Shown here: in pieces, positions 23,045-32,628 of the stretch | Layout: each line of letters starts with the position of its first letter | Position numbering within the stretch: the first letter of the stretch is position 1 | Origin: Cytauxzoon felis | Lineage: Eukaryota; Apicomplexa; Aconoidasida; Piroplasmida; Theileriidae | Assembly: GCA_020283715.1 (NCBI GenBank) | Contig: JAIQCW010000118.1 | Span: forward strand, 1-64,000 | Direction: 5' to 3' | DNA length: 64,000 nucleotides | Made by a program: the position numbers and the translations under genes | The notes under the pieces: generated by a model | Database searches by the model: none | What the model saw: only the letters and a program-made list of their open reading frames with translations | Told to the model about the DNA's origin: nothing

Positions 23045-23809
23045 ATGTCAGATACAAAGATTAAATTGACAATACCAACAGAGGTATATAATTTATCAAA
23101 GAGTACTGTCAAATTTAAAGGCTTTGTAGCATCAAATGTTATATTTGAACCTTATAAAGAATCAAAATTTACTATAAAATATAACAATAAAAATATTATT
23201 ACAGATTTAGATTTGTATAATAATATGTCAAAAAATATGTCTTGGTTATTAGATGTTTTACAATGTGATAATACTTATCTACCACCAAGACCTAAATTAA
23301 ATTCAAAATTATGTCATATGTATGGTATAAAAACATTAAATAATACCGAATTACAAGAATTGAAATCAGATGCTGATTCTGATGTCATTAGTGATCTCTC
23401 AGATTGTGAAGTACAAATCTTAAATGAAAATACAAATTCCATCTCTGAAATTACTAAACATTTCACTAATACTAATGTCGATCTTGATACATCTTCTGAT
23501 GATGAATGCTCTATATATAATTCAACACGTAAAGAATCTAGCCTTGATGAAATTAATTCAAAAATCAAGTAGGTCATGTGGGGGTAAAAAACCCGATAAT
23601 ACCCCATGCTATTTTATAAATTAATTTGTAGGACTATGCTACAAGCAGTTGAAAATCGACCAGATGTTAGTGATACACTACTATATGATTACTTCAAACC
23701 TAAAACTGTACGATGTCTCAATGTCGCCGATGTAGAAGATAAAATCTTCAAACTCGAAGAAAAAAAACAAAATTAAACCAAACTCTATTCAAAGGTTAGA
23801 TGAAATATA
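23045..23809 (+). CDS. Hypothetical acidic protein, two exons
   Basis: Exons 23045-23568 and 23632-23809 (63-nt intron) encode 233 residues. No leader or membrane span is visible. The N-terminal 110 residues look globular (KLTIPTEVYNLSKSTVKFKG, SWLLDVLQCDNTYLPPRPKL). The middle is Ser/Asp-rich and acidic, and the C-terminal exon is helical and charged. I do not recognise the family. A nuclear role would suit the acidic stretch, but this is a guess. Its 63-nt intron is the longest in the window without a repeat. Confidence 0.65.
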
Positions 23810-23818
23810 ACTAATACA

Positions 23819-23979
23819 CTCCACTTGAGGTCCAATCCACCTCGTCTTCCACTCGCCGTTCCACCTGAGGTCGTCTTGCAGACAGCTCTCCACTTGAGGT
23901 CTAATCCTGCCGTCAGCTCTTCCTTTTACTTCCCCCTCCGCTTCCCCGAGATCAGCTACGGGTTCCACTTGAGGTTACA
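23819..23979 (+). repeat. Foldback repeat upstream of ORC2
   Basis: Arm modules only (CCACTTGAGGTCC, CTTGCAGACAGCTC, CTGCCGTCAGCTC and the reverse of the right arm). No SLKS core. Confidence 0.75.
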
Positions 23980-24015
23980 TTTACTACATCCTTAGCACCA
24001 TCTTCCATCATTCCC

Positions 24016-27000
24016 ATGATGGATGATCCATCACTACCTTCTCATCACTACCCTCCCTTCCCTTCCCCTCACATTCCTCCTTTAGCGCTTGATAAGTCGA
24101 GTATATTAGATTATGTGAAATTGGTCTCGAAAACTGAATTTAAATCCAAATCAGTATGTTGAAGTCACACCATTTATCATTCCCAGGTTCTCCCACATTA
24201 TACGAAAATGATGGTCCTCTGGAAGTCTTGGATAATGAATGGATACAACCTCTGCTTCTACGGTATCGGATCCTGCCGAAAACTCATTAAACTCTTCACC
24301 AACACCGCATTAAGGTATGTTAGAATTGATGAAGTCACTCCAATCGAGGTCCAATCTACCTCTTCTTCCACTCGCCGTGGTGGCTTCTGCTATTTACCTT
24401 CCCCTCCGCTTCCCTGAGATCAGCTGCGGGTAGTCCACTTGAGGTTTATTATAACTAATTTCACATCTTCACTTTTACCTCCAAAATTTGAAGGAAATTC
24501 ATCATTTCTGGAGAAACTCATGAAGATATCTCAATGAATATTGGATGAAATTCTGATGTCAATACCTCATTGAAAAGGACTTTGATGATTGTATTGAGTA
24601 TTATTATCTTCACTTCATTCCAATTTATATTCATTGACATATCCTAACAAACATGGATTTCGTCACTTTATCCTTATCTCGCCGAGATTAGAAATTAACC
24701 TCATGTGGAAGTGGAGTACCTGGAAGCGATTTACGGGAGCTGGAAGGGGAAGTAAATGGAAGAGCTGTCTGCAGGACTGGACCTCAAGTGGAACTGACGG
24801 CAGGACGAAAGAGGATAGAGATTGGACATCTAGTGTACGTTCATTGATTCACATATCTATGTTATAGTGATGGTATAAGTGTGGTAGTTGACATGTATCG
24901 TATGAAGATGATGGATTTGCATGGATTTTGGGAGTTGTTAAAGCTTAATTTATTGAATGTAAAGATGAAGATGTCTAGAGAGCAGATAATAAAGGTTGTT
25001 TTGATTAGTTATATTGGGTTTTATTATATTAATTTAGGATGTATTGAAGAAGGCAGAACAGAGGAAGATTACAATTTATATTGTGATTTATGGTATGGAT
25101 GAATTTTTAATTAATAATGGCATTGACGATATCAAATCTCTTATACAATTATCAAACGTAAGTTGAAGTTATGGATATTTTTTGGTTGTGGTTATTTATT
25201 AAAATTGGGATTTATGGGTTTAAATTATAAAATTATTTGGGGGATGAGGTTGTAATACCCTCAAGATTTATTACCACCAATGCGTAATGAATCAATTGAT
25301 TCCACCAAAGAAACCAGAATTACCTACTATTGGGACAGAAACTAGTACTACTACTATCAACATAGATATTGAAAAGAAGAGTGGTGAATATGACGGTGGT
25401 ACTGGTGGTACTGATAAGGTTACAATCTTGACATTTTCAGGTAATCCCAAGGGAGACATTACGAGATACTCTCATCATTTGACGAATTTGAACAAAATGA
25501 ATGTCACACTTAAAAATGGAAATGATAATCTTAAACAAAGTGGTGATCAAGATATTACTGCTCAAGATGTTCATTATGTTTATGTATATTATGGCAAGGT
25601 TCAAGGAACTGAAAGATCCCTGTTGATATGCGTAGCGAAAGGTAACAATGCTACTCCTGATACGTTTACATATTATAGTAATGATAATCCCACTAATCCT
25701 AGTAATACAAATTGGTCTGAAGAAACTATTGGTGGAGCTCCTAATAATAATAATAACGAATTTTTAGTTGAATTAGATAAATTGAATGATCAAGCGATTC
25801 AGAAGAATGTAATTCATATAGAGAAGACAGACACTAAGGGTGTAGATGCTACTAGTAAGAAATATTATACTGGTCAGAATGGCACCATAGAAATTACTGT
25901 TGCTAAGGAGGAGGGCAGTGCTTCTTCTCAAAATGTACCTCAAGGATATACAGAATATACTCATACACCTAATAATAATCTCACTACTCCTATAACCAAA
26001 TTTAATGGAGGCATTATAGGAGGTTTTCCATCCAGCGGTATAGATATTCAAAGTACTAAACCATTTAAAGTGTATTATAAGGATAATGATGCTAAACATG
26101 AAAGGCCATTACTTGCATACTTTCAAGATAGTAATAGTAAACATAAATATTATGGAAGGGGTATCAAGAATTTCCAAATGCAATGGAGACGTCTGACGGA
26201 AAAAGCTAATGAATTAAATGCCAATGAACTTAAACCTTATCTTAATATGATGAACAGAGGAGGTAATATTAATGAATTTTTACAATTTTTAATGTATCAA
26301 TCGCAGACATGTAACGGGTCCAGGGAATTGGGGGGAATTTGTAAATAAAGATGGAGTTGATGTGAAGGAATTCATGCGAGCACAATTGAAAATTCTCGAC
26401 GATCACATGAAATCCAAAAGAAATTATACTGAACAGAGTAGTCCAACTACTAATATTACTTATAGTCCTTCTAGTGATTTCAAAAATAAAGTTGACGCCG
26501 CTATAGGCAAGGTTGATGACACCCAAACTTCTACTGTTGTACAAGATGCGGAGCAGCTGAAAAATGCTCTAAATACAGGTGAAATAAAACAGGTTGTTAC
26601 AGAATGGGGTAATATTCAAAATATTGGCGGTAATCCTAAAAATCATGATGATAATAAAAAAGCTAAGGACGCGATTGATGTGATAAGAGGATATACAGAT
26701 GAAAATAGTGAAGCTCACAGAACCATAGGTGGTCATAAAACTCCTAATAAAGCTTCTCCTCAGTCACGATCTATAGTAGTGGCGGATAGCAAATTAAAAG
26801 AGCTGACAGAAGAGGATAATTATACATTTTGACAATCAATATGAATGAAGTCCAGAAAATTATTGAAAGTACTAAAGTCCTGCCGGACCATCACCACCAA
26901 CAATTACATTGGATATTAGTAACACACCTAATAATACTGAAACTTATACAGACAGTAGTAGTAATAAGGTGAAAGTAAAGTATCAGAATCAAAATGTTGC

Positions 27001-30000
27001 GGGTTTCCAATTCTACATCCATACATTAGCAACTGGAGGGAAATTTACATTGAAGAAGGATATAAAGTATAGTGCTAGCGGTAGTGCTCCATTAGACGGT
27101 GTAAATACTTCTATTTCGGATGTCTATGAAGTATATTATTATAAGAAGGAAGATGCCGGTAAAACGAAAGGAGCTTTAAAGATTAAGACTTCGAGTGACG
27201 CGAAAATATTTCATAAAACAGATGTTACACAGACAGGTGACTGGACAAAATACACAACTGGAAGTAACATCGAGGATACTGATCTTAATGATCTTGTTAA
27301 TAAAATTAAAGATGAGGTTGAGATTAAAGTTGAAAAGACTACTCACTATTCCGCACTAAACTACGACCTCAATTATCTTTCACATTATGGACATGGGATC
27401 AAATGAATGAAATGAAGAAGGATGGTGGGGATAGTGGTAGTGTAGGTGGTGGAGGGACCGTCATTGATGCAAGTGTAACACCATCTACCGTTGGTGCATC
27501 TGGTGTAGGTTATTATGGAATAGGAGCTAATCAAATTACTGTTGCTAAATTGGAGGGTACTGGTGCTAATGGAGTACCAACTGGTTATATTAGATATGAT
27601 CATAAGCCTGCTGATGGTAATAACTTCACATTAGGTTCCGTTAAACACAATGACTTTTCATTGGATGGCATACCCACTGGAACTCAAAATGTTCAAGCAG
27701 TTTATGTATATTATTCAACTGGAGATTCTAGGCATGAATTCCCTCTAATAGTTTGCGTGAAGATAGATCAAAACAAACGTACATATTATAAGAGAGGGCA
27801 GAGATGGAGTGACGCTGGTCCAACACTTAATGGTCAAGATCCAGAAGGTCAAAATGCTGCTACTCAACTTAATAGTCACCTTGATGGCCTCAAAAATAAA
27901 TATGAAATTAAACTTGAGAATCAGAATGGTTACAAAGCGCGCCCGGGTACTGATACAATTACTGTTACAGCAGTAAATCCACAAGCTGGTATTAATTTTA
28001 AAGGTTATAGACATCAAATTCCAAATACCACTGACAGAGTTAACCGGATTACAATCCACGGTCATGTGATAACTGATATTCCTCAGACTGTGCTTGACGG
28101 TTTTACATTTGATACTAATGGAGGTGTATATGTATATTTTCCACTGAGTGGAAGTGGTAACCCTGAACTAGAGAAACCTCTATTGATATGTTTATCTCCA
28201 ACTGGTGGGGCGGGTTCTGGTAATGTATGGTATAAGCGGAATTATAATCAGAAAACTCGTGAAAATAGTTGGACAAATGTTACTTCACAGGGTTATGAAA
28301 ATATAAAACCGGTTGATACTTCTACCAATACAATTGATCCTCAGCTTGTACCAAAACTCGCTATAATTAACACTGCACTTAAAAATGCTGGTGATGAAGG
28401 TTATAAAAAACCAGATTACATTTTGAAATTGGATTATGTTTCCAAGAGTGATAGCGCTACAAATGAATATGATCAAAAAATTACAGGTGATACAGGTCTT
28501 ACAGATGGTGATGATGTAACAGTAATCGCTAATGCCATAAAGGCATTCAATAGGCCAATAGATCCGCAAAGTATTACAAGTGGTATTGAGGAACTTAAAA
28601 AGAAGAATGATGCTGAAGCAAAGAAAATTAAGAAGAATATTATAATTGGTGCTGCTGTCTCTGTGGTATCGTTTGACATTTTATTAATCATTTCCATCTC
28701 ATCATTCATGTACATTAGTGTAAACTTTGATCTTGGAGCTCCAGATTATGTCAAGCCTAAAGCATTTGCTATAATCTCTGGGATTTTTACAGCTTCATTT
28801 ATATTTACTCCTGTATTAATCGCTAATCAAATAGAAAAGACGGTTTTAAAGAGTATCGAGAAGGAATCTAATGGTGGTACAGCTAAACTACCTGATGATA
28901 AAACTAAAGCTTTGATAGATTTAGCCAGACTTGTATGTATTGTTGGTATTGCGATATCAAGTGCGATAGCCGTATTTGTACTCCAAGGTCAAGGAGCTGC
29001 TAAAGAGGAAGCCAAAAATTGTAGTTGTATACTCCTTTCCTTCCTCTGGATATTGATTATCAACCTGGTGATCCTTCGTGGAAGGTAATTGGACCAAATA
29101 GACGGTGGTATTATCATCCACGAAGAAAACATGGAAAAGGTGCTAATGATGCTAATAAAACTAATACTAGCCCTAGTGATTTTACTGATCATAATCATAG
29201 ATGGTGGCATCTTACGTGAGTATTCATCATTCCATTCTATGGACTGTCGATCAGTGTTGGAATATAATAGAACCTAAATATGAAGAATGGCAGGTTACAC
29301 CTATAAAAGCGGCTGCAAATAATACTAGTTCTAGTCTTACTGTGGATGAACTTAACGCACCATTAGAGGAACCAAAAGAAGGTGATCTTCCTGAGCATTT
29401 AAAATCAAACGGAGGTACATCCATAATTGGTTACGTATTTTCCGGTATTATGGGCCTTGGTTTGTTGTTTGGATTAATTTATGGGATTTATCTTTGTATA
29501 TCCGTAGATGTTAATGATCCCGACTTTTTGAAATATCCTAAATATGGTGCTATTTACTTTGCTACAATCACATGCATTACCTTCATCATTGCTATAGTAT
29601 TGGGAAATTTTGTAGAGAAATTCGCCATTAAGAAACATACAGGTGCTACAACTGCTGCTAACTTTAAAGTCGCTTATAATTTTGCGAGGATTTTAATACT
29701 TGTTGGGATTGGAATTTTGATGGTTATCTTTACCCTCGTTTTGATGTTCTCATATTTGTTATTCCTGAGATATAATGAGTTACTCGCAGCTCCTCTGTTT
29801 CTCCTCACTTTCATTGTATCAGTTACAGCTCTTACTTTCGGAGGTATTGCAATATCGAGTGCCGCGGCTGCGATCCATCTTCACACTAAAGGAGCTGCTA
29901 CAGATGATGCCAATACTTGTAGTTGTGTACTCCTTCTATAGCCTTATTGGATATTTTAGACGGTGCAAATGTTACAGCTAATGGTCCAGGTAAACAATGG

Positions 30001-32288
30001 TCAGATCCAAAGCGTCTATATTGGCACGGTACACATTTATCCTTTCACACATACTATGGACCTTCGATCAATGTTGGAATATATTGAAGCCAACTTATTT
30101 TGGATTTAATATCGAGGACATTCTTAAAGCAGCTAATAATGAAAATACAGTTAATAATCTTAAAGGAACGGGTATAAGCTATTCATACGGTACAAAACCA
30201 GCAACGCCTACAGGAAGTGTAATACTTATCAATTACCTCCTGGTGCTACAACTATTGAAAATGCTGATGCAGATCTTTTCATGAGATGGGGAGGTGTCGC
30301 TAATAAAATGACTGAGGATGTTAAAAGTTCTATTGATGGAATGAGAGATAATTGGGAAGATACTATTAAACAAGATCCTATTGATAAACCTTATTATACG
30401 TCTATAGGCATGTCATGTCTATCATTCTCTGTTATATTCATTGGGCTTCTCATGTCCTGTTTCATAGAAAGTTTTATAATTTACGTGTTAATCGGCATCT
30501 TATTCTCAGTATTTGCCATTATTACCATTCTATTTTGCATGTTAAAGGCTAATGGTGTTGATAAATTTGAGCTTAGGGATGTGGATATTCCAAAGAATCA
30601 GTTGGAATATACAGGGCATGCGGAAAGATATCAAATTAGAGGTACAGAAAGTGATACTACTGATACGAACCGTATTCCCGAAGCTGATATGAGTACTTAT
30701 AACGGTTATTACTTCAAGGAAGCCAATGCGGGGAATTTCAAAGTTGAAGTGAAGAGTGGTCACACTGCTACAGCTGCTGGAACTAATAATCTAGCTGAGG
30801 TCAATATTATAGCACTATTGGATATTGATTATACCAGTACTGGATACGCAATAGGACCAAATGGTAGATGGTATAAGTATGGTAATGAAAAGAGAAAGGA
30901 TGAACATATGTGGTGGCATCTTACTTGGGTATTCATCTCCCCCCATATTAATTTTGGATATTTTAAACCATAAATCCCCATTAACCATTCTCTCCACTTG
31001 AGGTCCAAATCACCTAATCTTTCCACTCGCCGTGGCAGCCTTCTCTATTTAGTTCCCCCTTCGCTTCCCTGAGATCAGCTACGGGTTCCACTCGAGGTTA
31101 CATCCTCATTACCTCCACCATAGTCACGATCTCTGGGAGTGGCTATACTCTTTAGAGATAGGTAATTGGAAGAAGGCTCCACGCCGAGTGGAATAGTAGA
31201 TGATAATAATTGGACCTTTGGTAGAGGTAACCTCAGGTGGAGGAGGTGTTGTATGTATATGTTATAGGACAATTTAATTTTTTTTAAAATTATAGGTTCG
31301 ATTGATTGGATCGATAAATCATTTAAAGAGTAATTTGGTATTGAATAAATTAGACAATTATAAATTGATTAATTGTAATACAAATTATGATTATAGGTAT
31401 ATTTTACCTCACATTCCCCATAATTCGCCACATAATTTTAGAACAGAATTGATATCAATATGGGATAAAACCCCACCATTGTTTATAGTAAATTATGATT
31501 TACATAAGAATCCAATGGAATTACAATCAATTATTGAAGCATTAAGTGTTAATCATCGTAAATTATTTTCATTAATTGCACAAATTCAAATTGAGTACAT
31601 TTAAAATAATTTCCAAAAAAAAATACAAATAATTATTTTCTATAGACAATCATACGATGATAAATCCATAGGTATCGAAAAAAATCTTATACTCAAAGAT
31701 CCAAGAGCAACCACCATCTGCCATGGAGAAAATAAACTCGATAACCTCCTCACCGAATTCACAACACATAATGTAAGCAATTACAATACATTAAACATAC
31801 CATCATAAACAAACACACTGAACAATCCACCACAAATCCAATCTCTACACCTCTTCTTCTACTTCCACTCGAGGTCCAATCCTACTCTTCTTCCACTCGC
31901 CGTGGAGGCTCTTCCACCGAGGTCCAATCCAACTCTCTTCCTCTTGCAGAGAGCTCTTCCAATTACCTATCTCTAAAGAGTAGAGCCACTCCCAGAGATC
32001 GTGGCGATGTTGAAGGTAGTAAGGATGTAACCTCAAGTGGATTACCTGCAGCTGATCTCAGGGAAGCGGAGGGGGAAGTAAATAGAAGAAGCCTCCACGG
32101 CGAGTGGAAGACCTCAAGTGGAGAGCTGTATGCAAGACGAAAAGAGTAGGATTGGACAAGACAGGTTTGGGTTTCAGGTGGAGTGTTCACATTGTTCATT
32201 TATTTATGACTGACATATTATATAGATGATAATACAAACTCGTGGTCCCAGTGGTAAATTGTATTTGAAGATTCCATTCAAGACGTGA
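24016..32288 (+). CDS. ORC2: Origin recognition complex subunit 2, interrupted by a 6.1-kb intron holding an antigen array
   Basis: Seven exons: 24016-24153, 24187-24314, 24868-24994, 25038-25157, 31296-31594, 31646-31772 and 32226-32288. Phases close and give 333 residues. ORC2 is a core subunit of the complex that marks replication origins. Family landmarks in order: WKSWIMNGYNLCFYGIGSCR (as in other ORC2), ITIYIVIYGMDEFLINNGID, SLIQLSN joined to VRLIGSINHL, the late motif EALSVNHRKLFSLIAQIQ, and a C-terminus LTEFTTHN then SGKLYLKIPF. Intron sizes are 33, 553 (repeat), 43, 6,138 (antigen array plus repeat), 51 and 453 nt (repeat). The 6.1-kb intron starts GTAAGT, ends TTATAG and joins in phase 0. 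A misassembly is the main alternative. Confidence 0.85.
24338..24837 (+). repeat. Composite foldback repeat with G core in ORC2 intron 2
   Basis: Left arm CTCGCCGTGGTGGC and right arm GCTGTCTGCAGGAC enclose a G core. The insertion accounts for almost the whole intron. Confidence 0.8.
24446..24698 (+). repeat. G core copy 4
   Basis: Same orientation as copy 1. Marks: TCATCATTTCTGGAGAAACT and ATCTCGCCGAGAT. Confidence 0.8.
25287..26348 (+). CDS. Antigen-like protein with repeated ectodomain units, array member 1
   Basis: A frame of 353 residues inside ORC2 intron 4. It contains two units of about 130 residues, each with a Tyr/His-containing start (RYSHHLTNLN; YTEYTHTPNN), a VYVYYG or FKVYYKD strand and ERPLLAYF or ERSLLICV. 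This unit recurs in the members at 26909 and 27403 and is of the type seen in T. equi-group multigene surface families, possibly divergent FAINT domains. There is no signal peptide at the frame start. The frame ends in a G-rich run near 26331, while the adjacent frame is open into the next fragment, so this is probably part of a longer gene. Confidence 0.55.
   Translation: MNQLIPPKKPELPTIGTETSTTTINIDIEKKSGEYDGGTGGTDKVTILTFSGNPKGDITRYSHHLTNLNKMNVTLKNGNDNLKQSGDQDITAQDVHYVYVYYGKVQGTERSLLICVAKGNNATPDTFTYYSNDNPTNPSNTNWSEETIGGAPNNNNNEFLVELDKLNDQAIQKNVIHIEKTDTKGVDATSKKYYTGQNGTIEITVAKEEGSASSQNVPQGYTEYTHTPNNNLTTPITKFNGGIIGGFPSSGIDIQSTKPFKVYYKDNDAKHERPLLAYFQDSNSKHKYYGRGIKNFQMQWRRLTEKANELNANELKPYLNMMNRGGNINEFLQFLMYQSQTCNGSRELGGICK
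26362..26832 (+). CDS. Antigen array fragment 2 (linker region)
   Basis: A hydrophilic frame of 156 residues, open upstream to the break at about 26331. It is rich in Lys, Asp, Asn and Thr, predicted helical and without membrane spans. The sequence just upstream (VTGPGNWGEF) resembles NVTANGPGKQW near 29965, so the same module recurs later. Probably a continuation of member 1 in another frame rather than a separate gene. Confidence 0.45.
   Translation: MKEFMRAQLKILDDHMKSKRNYTEQSSPTTNITYSPSSDFKNKVDAAIGKVDDTQTSTVVQDAEQLKNALNTGEIKQVVTEWGNIQNIGGNPKNHDDNKKAKDAIDVIRGYTDENSEAHRTIGGHKTPNKASPQSRSIVVADSKLKELTEEDNYTF
26874..27406 (+). CDS. Antigen array fragment 3 (ectodomain unit)
   Basis: A frame open from about 26874 and ending at 27406. 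It encodes one ectodomain unit (FQFYIHTLATGGKFTLKKDI, VYEVYYYKKEDAGKTKGALK, GDWTKYTTGS) like those in members 1 and 4. No plausible ATG lies at its beginning, and the next member starts in an overlapping frame (27403). This points to a shared transcript, unrecognised introns or frame damage. Confidence 0.5.
27403..29088 (+). CDS. Antigen-like membrane protein, two ectodomain units plus C-terminal membrane spans
   Basis: A frame of 561 residues and the most intact member of the array. A Gly/Ser-rich start is followed by two tandem ectodomain units (VPTGYIRYDHKPADGNNFTL, VYVYYSTGDSRHEFPLIVCV; INFKGYRHQIPN, EKPLLICLSP). Around residues 410-560 there are about four hydrophobic segments, and a cysteine motif KNCSCILL lies near the end. 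The membrane region is homologous to that of the 29201 member. The end of the frame (ILRGR) is not family-like; a neighbouring frame (29025-29216) continues the family pattern, so another frame break lies near 29040. Confidence 0.6.
   Translation: MNEMKKDGGDSGSVGGGGTVIDASVTPSTVGASGVGYYGIGANQITVAKLEGTGANGVPTGYIRYDHKPADGNNFTLGSVKHNDFSLDGIPTGTQNVQAVYVYYSTGDSRHEFPLIVCVKIDQNKRTYYKRGQRWSDAGPTLNGQDPEGQNAATQLNSHLDGLKNKYEIKLENQNGYKARPGTDTITVTAVNPQAGINFKGYRHQIPNTTDRVNRITIHGHVITDIPQTVLDGFTFDTNGGVYVYFPLSGSGNPELEKPLLICLSPTGGAGSGNVWYKRNYNQKTRENSWTNVTSQGYENIKPVDTSTNTIDPQLVPKLAIINTALKNAGDEGYKKPDYILKLDYVSKSDSATNEYDQKITGDTGLTDGDDVTVIANAIKAFNRPIDPQSITSGIEELKKKNDAEAKKIKKNIIIGAAVSVVSFDILLIISISSFMYISVNFDLGAPDYVKPKAFAIISGIFTASFIFTPVLIANQIEKTVLKSIEKESNGGTAKLPDDKTKALIDLARLVCIVGIAISSAIAVFVLQGQGAAKEEAKNCSCILLSFLWILIINLVILRGR
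29025..29216 (+). CDS. Antigen array fragment, GPN-RWY/WWHLT module, unit A
   Basis: Short frame encoding LDIDYQPGDPSWKVIGPNRR, then WY, and ending HNHRWWHLT. The same module closes the last member at 30815-30973 (IGPNGRWYKYG, MWWHLTWVF). It continues the family pattern of the 27403 member across a frame break. The DNA after WWHLT reads GTGAGT, a possible donor. Confidence 0.45.
29201..29941 (+). CDS. Antigen-like multi-span membrane protein, array member 5
   Basis: A frame of 246 residues. It begins with the module SILWTVDQCWNIIEPKY, then a hydrophilic stretch, then four hydrophobic segments (about residues 80-108, 118-140, 160-190 and 200-225), and ends GAATDDANTCSCVLLL. The ending parallels GAAKEEAKNCSCILLS in the 27403 member, showing tandem duplication of the membrane region. 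No signal peptide is seen. It is probably the membrane half of a duplicated unit. Confidence 0.5.
   Translation: MVASYVSIHHSILWTVDQCWNIIEPKYEEWQVTPIKAAANNTSSSLTVDELNAPLEEPKEGDLPEHLKSNGGTSIIGYVFSGIMGLGLLFGLIYGIYLCISVDVNDPDFLKYPKYGAIYFATITCITFIIAIVLGNFVEKFAIKKHTGATTAANFKVAYNFARILILVGIGILMVIFTLVLMFSYLLFLRYNELLAAPLFLLTFIVSVTALTFGGIAISSAAAAIHLHTKGAATDDANTCSCVLLL
29945..30284 (+). CDS. Antigen array fragment, unit B
   Basis: Two overlapping frames share the array module: one encodes NVTANGPGKQW and WHGTHLSFHTYYGPS, the other ILWTFDQCWNILKPTYFGF then AANN. The second matches the start of the 29201 member (ILWTVDQCWNIIEPKY, AANN). The frame then drifts into hydrophobic sequence. I read this as the duplicated linker between membrane units, split by a frame break. 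Confidence 0.45.
30281..30973 (+). CDS. Antigen-like membrane protein, last array member
   Basis: A frame of 230 residues. A hydrophilic start (VKSSIDGMRDNWEDTI) is followed by two adjacent hydrophobic segments (about residues 43-90), a polar stretch with ELRDVDIPKNQLEYTGHAER, and the terminal module DIDYTSTGYAIGPNGRWYKY, then MWWHLTWVF. It ends 17 bp before a foldback repeat and 322 bp before ORC2 exon 5. The function is unknown; surface location is inferred from family type. Confidence 0.5.
   Translation: MRWGGVANKMTEDVKSSIDGMRDNWEDTIKQDPIDKPYYTSIGMSCLSFSVIFIGLLMSCFIESFIIYVLIGILFSVFAIITILFCMLKANGVDKFELRDVDIPKNQLEYTGHAERYQIRGTESDTTDTNRIPEADMSTYNGYYFKEANAGNFKVEVKSGHTATAAGTNNLAEVNIIALLDIDYTSTGYAIGPNGRWYKYGNEKRKDEHMWWHLTWVFISPHINFGYFKP
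30991..31243 (-). repeat. Foldback repeat at the 3' end of the ORC2 giant intron
   Basis: Core antisense to ORC2 (ACTCTTTAGAGATAGG). Outer modules CCACTTGAGGTCC and ACCTCAGGTGG. Confidence 0.85.
31862..32183 (+). repeat. Foldback repeat in ORC2 intron 6
   Basis: Sense core AATTACCTATCTCTAAAGAG, right arm GATCTCAGGGAAGCGGAGGG, arms with the CTCGCCGTGGAGGC / GCCTCCACGGCGAG pair. Confidence 0.85.
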
Positions 32289-32470
32289 GTTTATATTATG
32301 GTGAGATTAATGAATTTATAGTGCTGATTTGGAGCAATTTATATAAATTTAATTTAATTTGTTGTTTAATTTGTGATATTACATGTTAAATTATTACTGA
32401 GTTTATGTAGTTGTATTATATATTTATTGTATTTTATAATATAAAACTAAAAATTTGGGCATCATCAATA

Positions 32471-32553
32471 CCGGTGATAGCTCAGTTGGTAGAGCGGCAG
32501 ACTGTAGAGTAGCGGCTATCTGTTGGTCGGCGGTTCGATTCCGCCTCACCGGA
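32471..32553 (+). tRNA. tRNA-Tyr (GTA) with a 10-nt intron
   Basis: The acceptor stem CCGGTGA pairs with TCACCGG, with discriminator A. D-arm TAGCTCAGTTGGTAGAGC, anticodon loop CTGTAG with anticodon GTA, and T-arm GGCGGTTCGATTCCGCC (B box GGTTCGATTCC). About 10 extra bases (AGTAGCGGCT) sit after position 37, the canonical intron site; Plasmodium tRNA-Tyr also has a small intron there. The 3' run TTTTTT at 32555-32560 is the RNA polymerase III terminator. The gene lies between the convergent ORC2 and poly(A) polymerase genes. Confidence 0.93.
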
Positions 32554-32560
32554 CTTTTTT
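32554..32560 (+). terminator. RNA polymerase III terminator of tRNA-Tyr
   Basis: Six T residues directly after the tRNA 3' end. Confidence 0.8.
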
Positions 32561-32628
32561 AAATTTGTAATTAAAATTTATTTATTATAAATTAAATTAA
32601 TATAAATTAAATAAATATTTTAATTAAA

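Noticed and set aside
24016..25157. ORC2 as a truncated pseudogene ending at 25157
   Set aside because: The missing C-terminal part is present at 31296-32288 on the same strand with compatible phase and splice sites.
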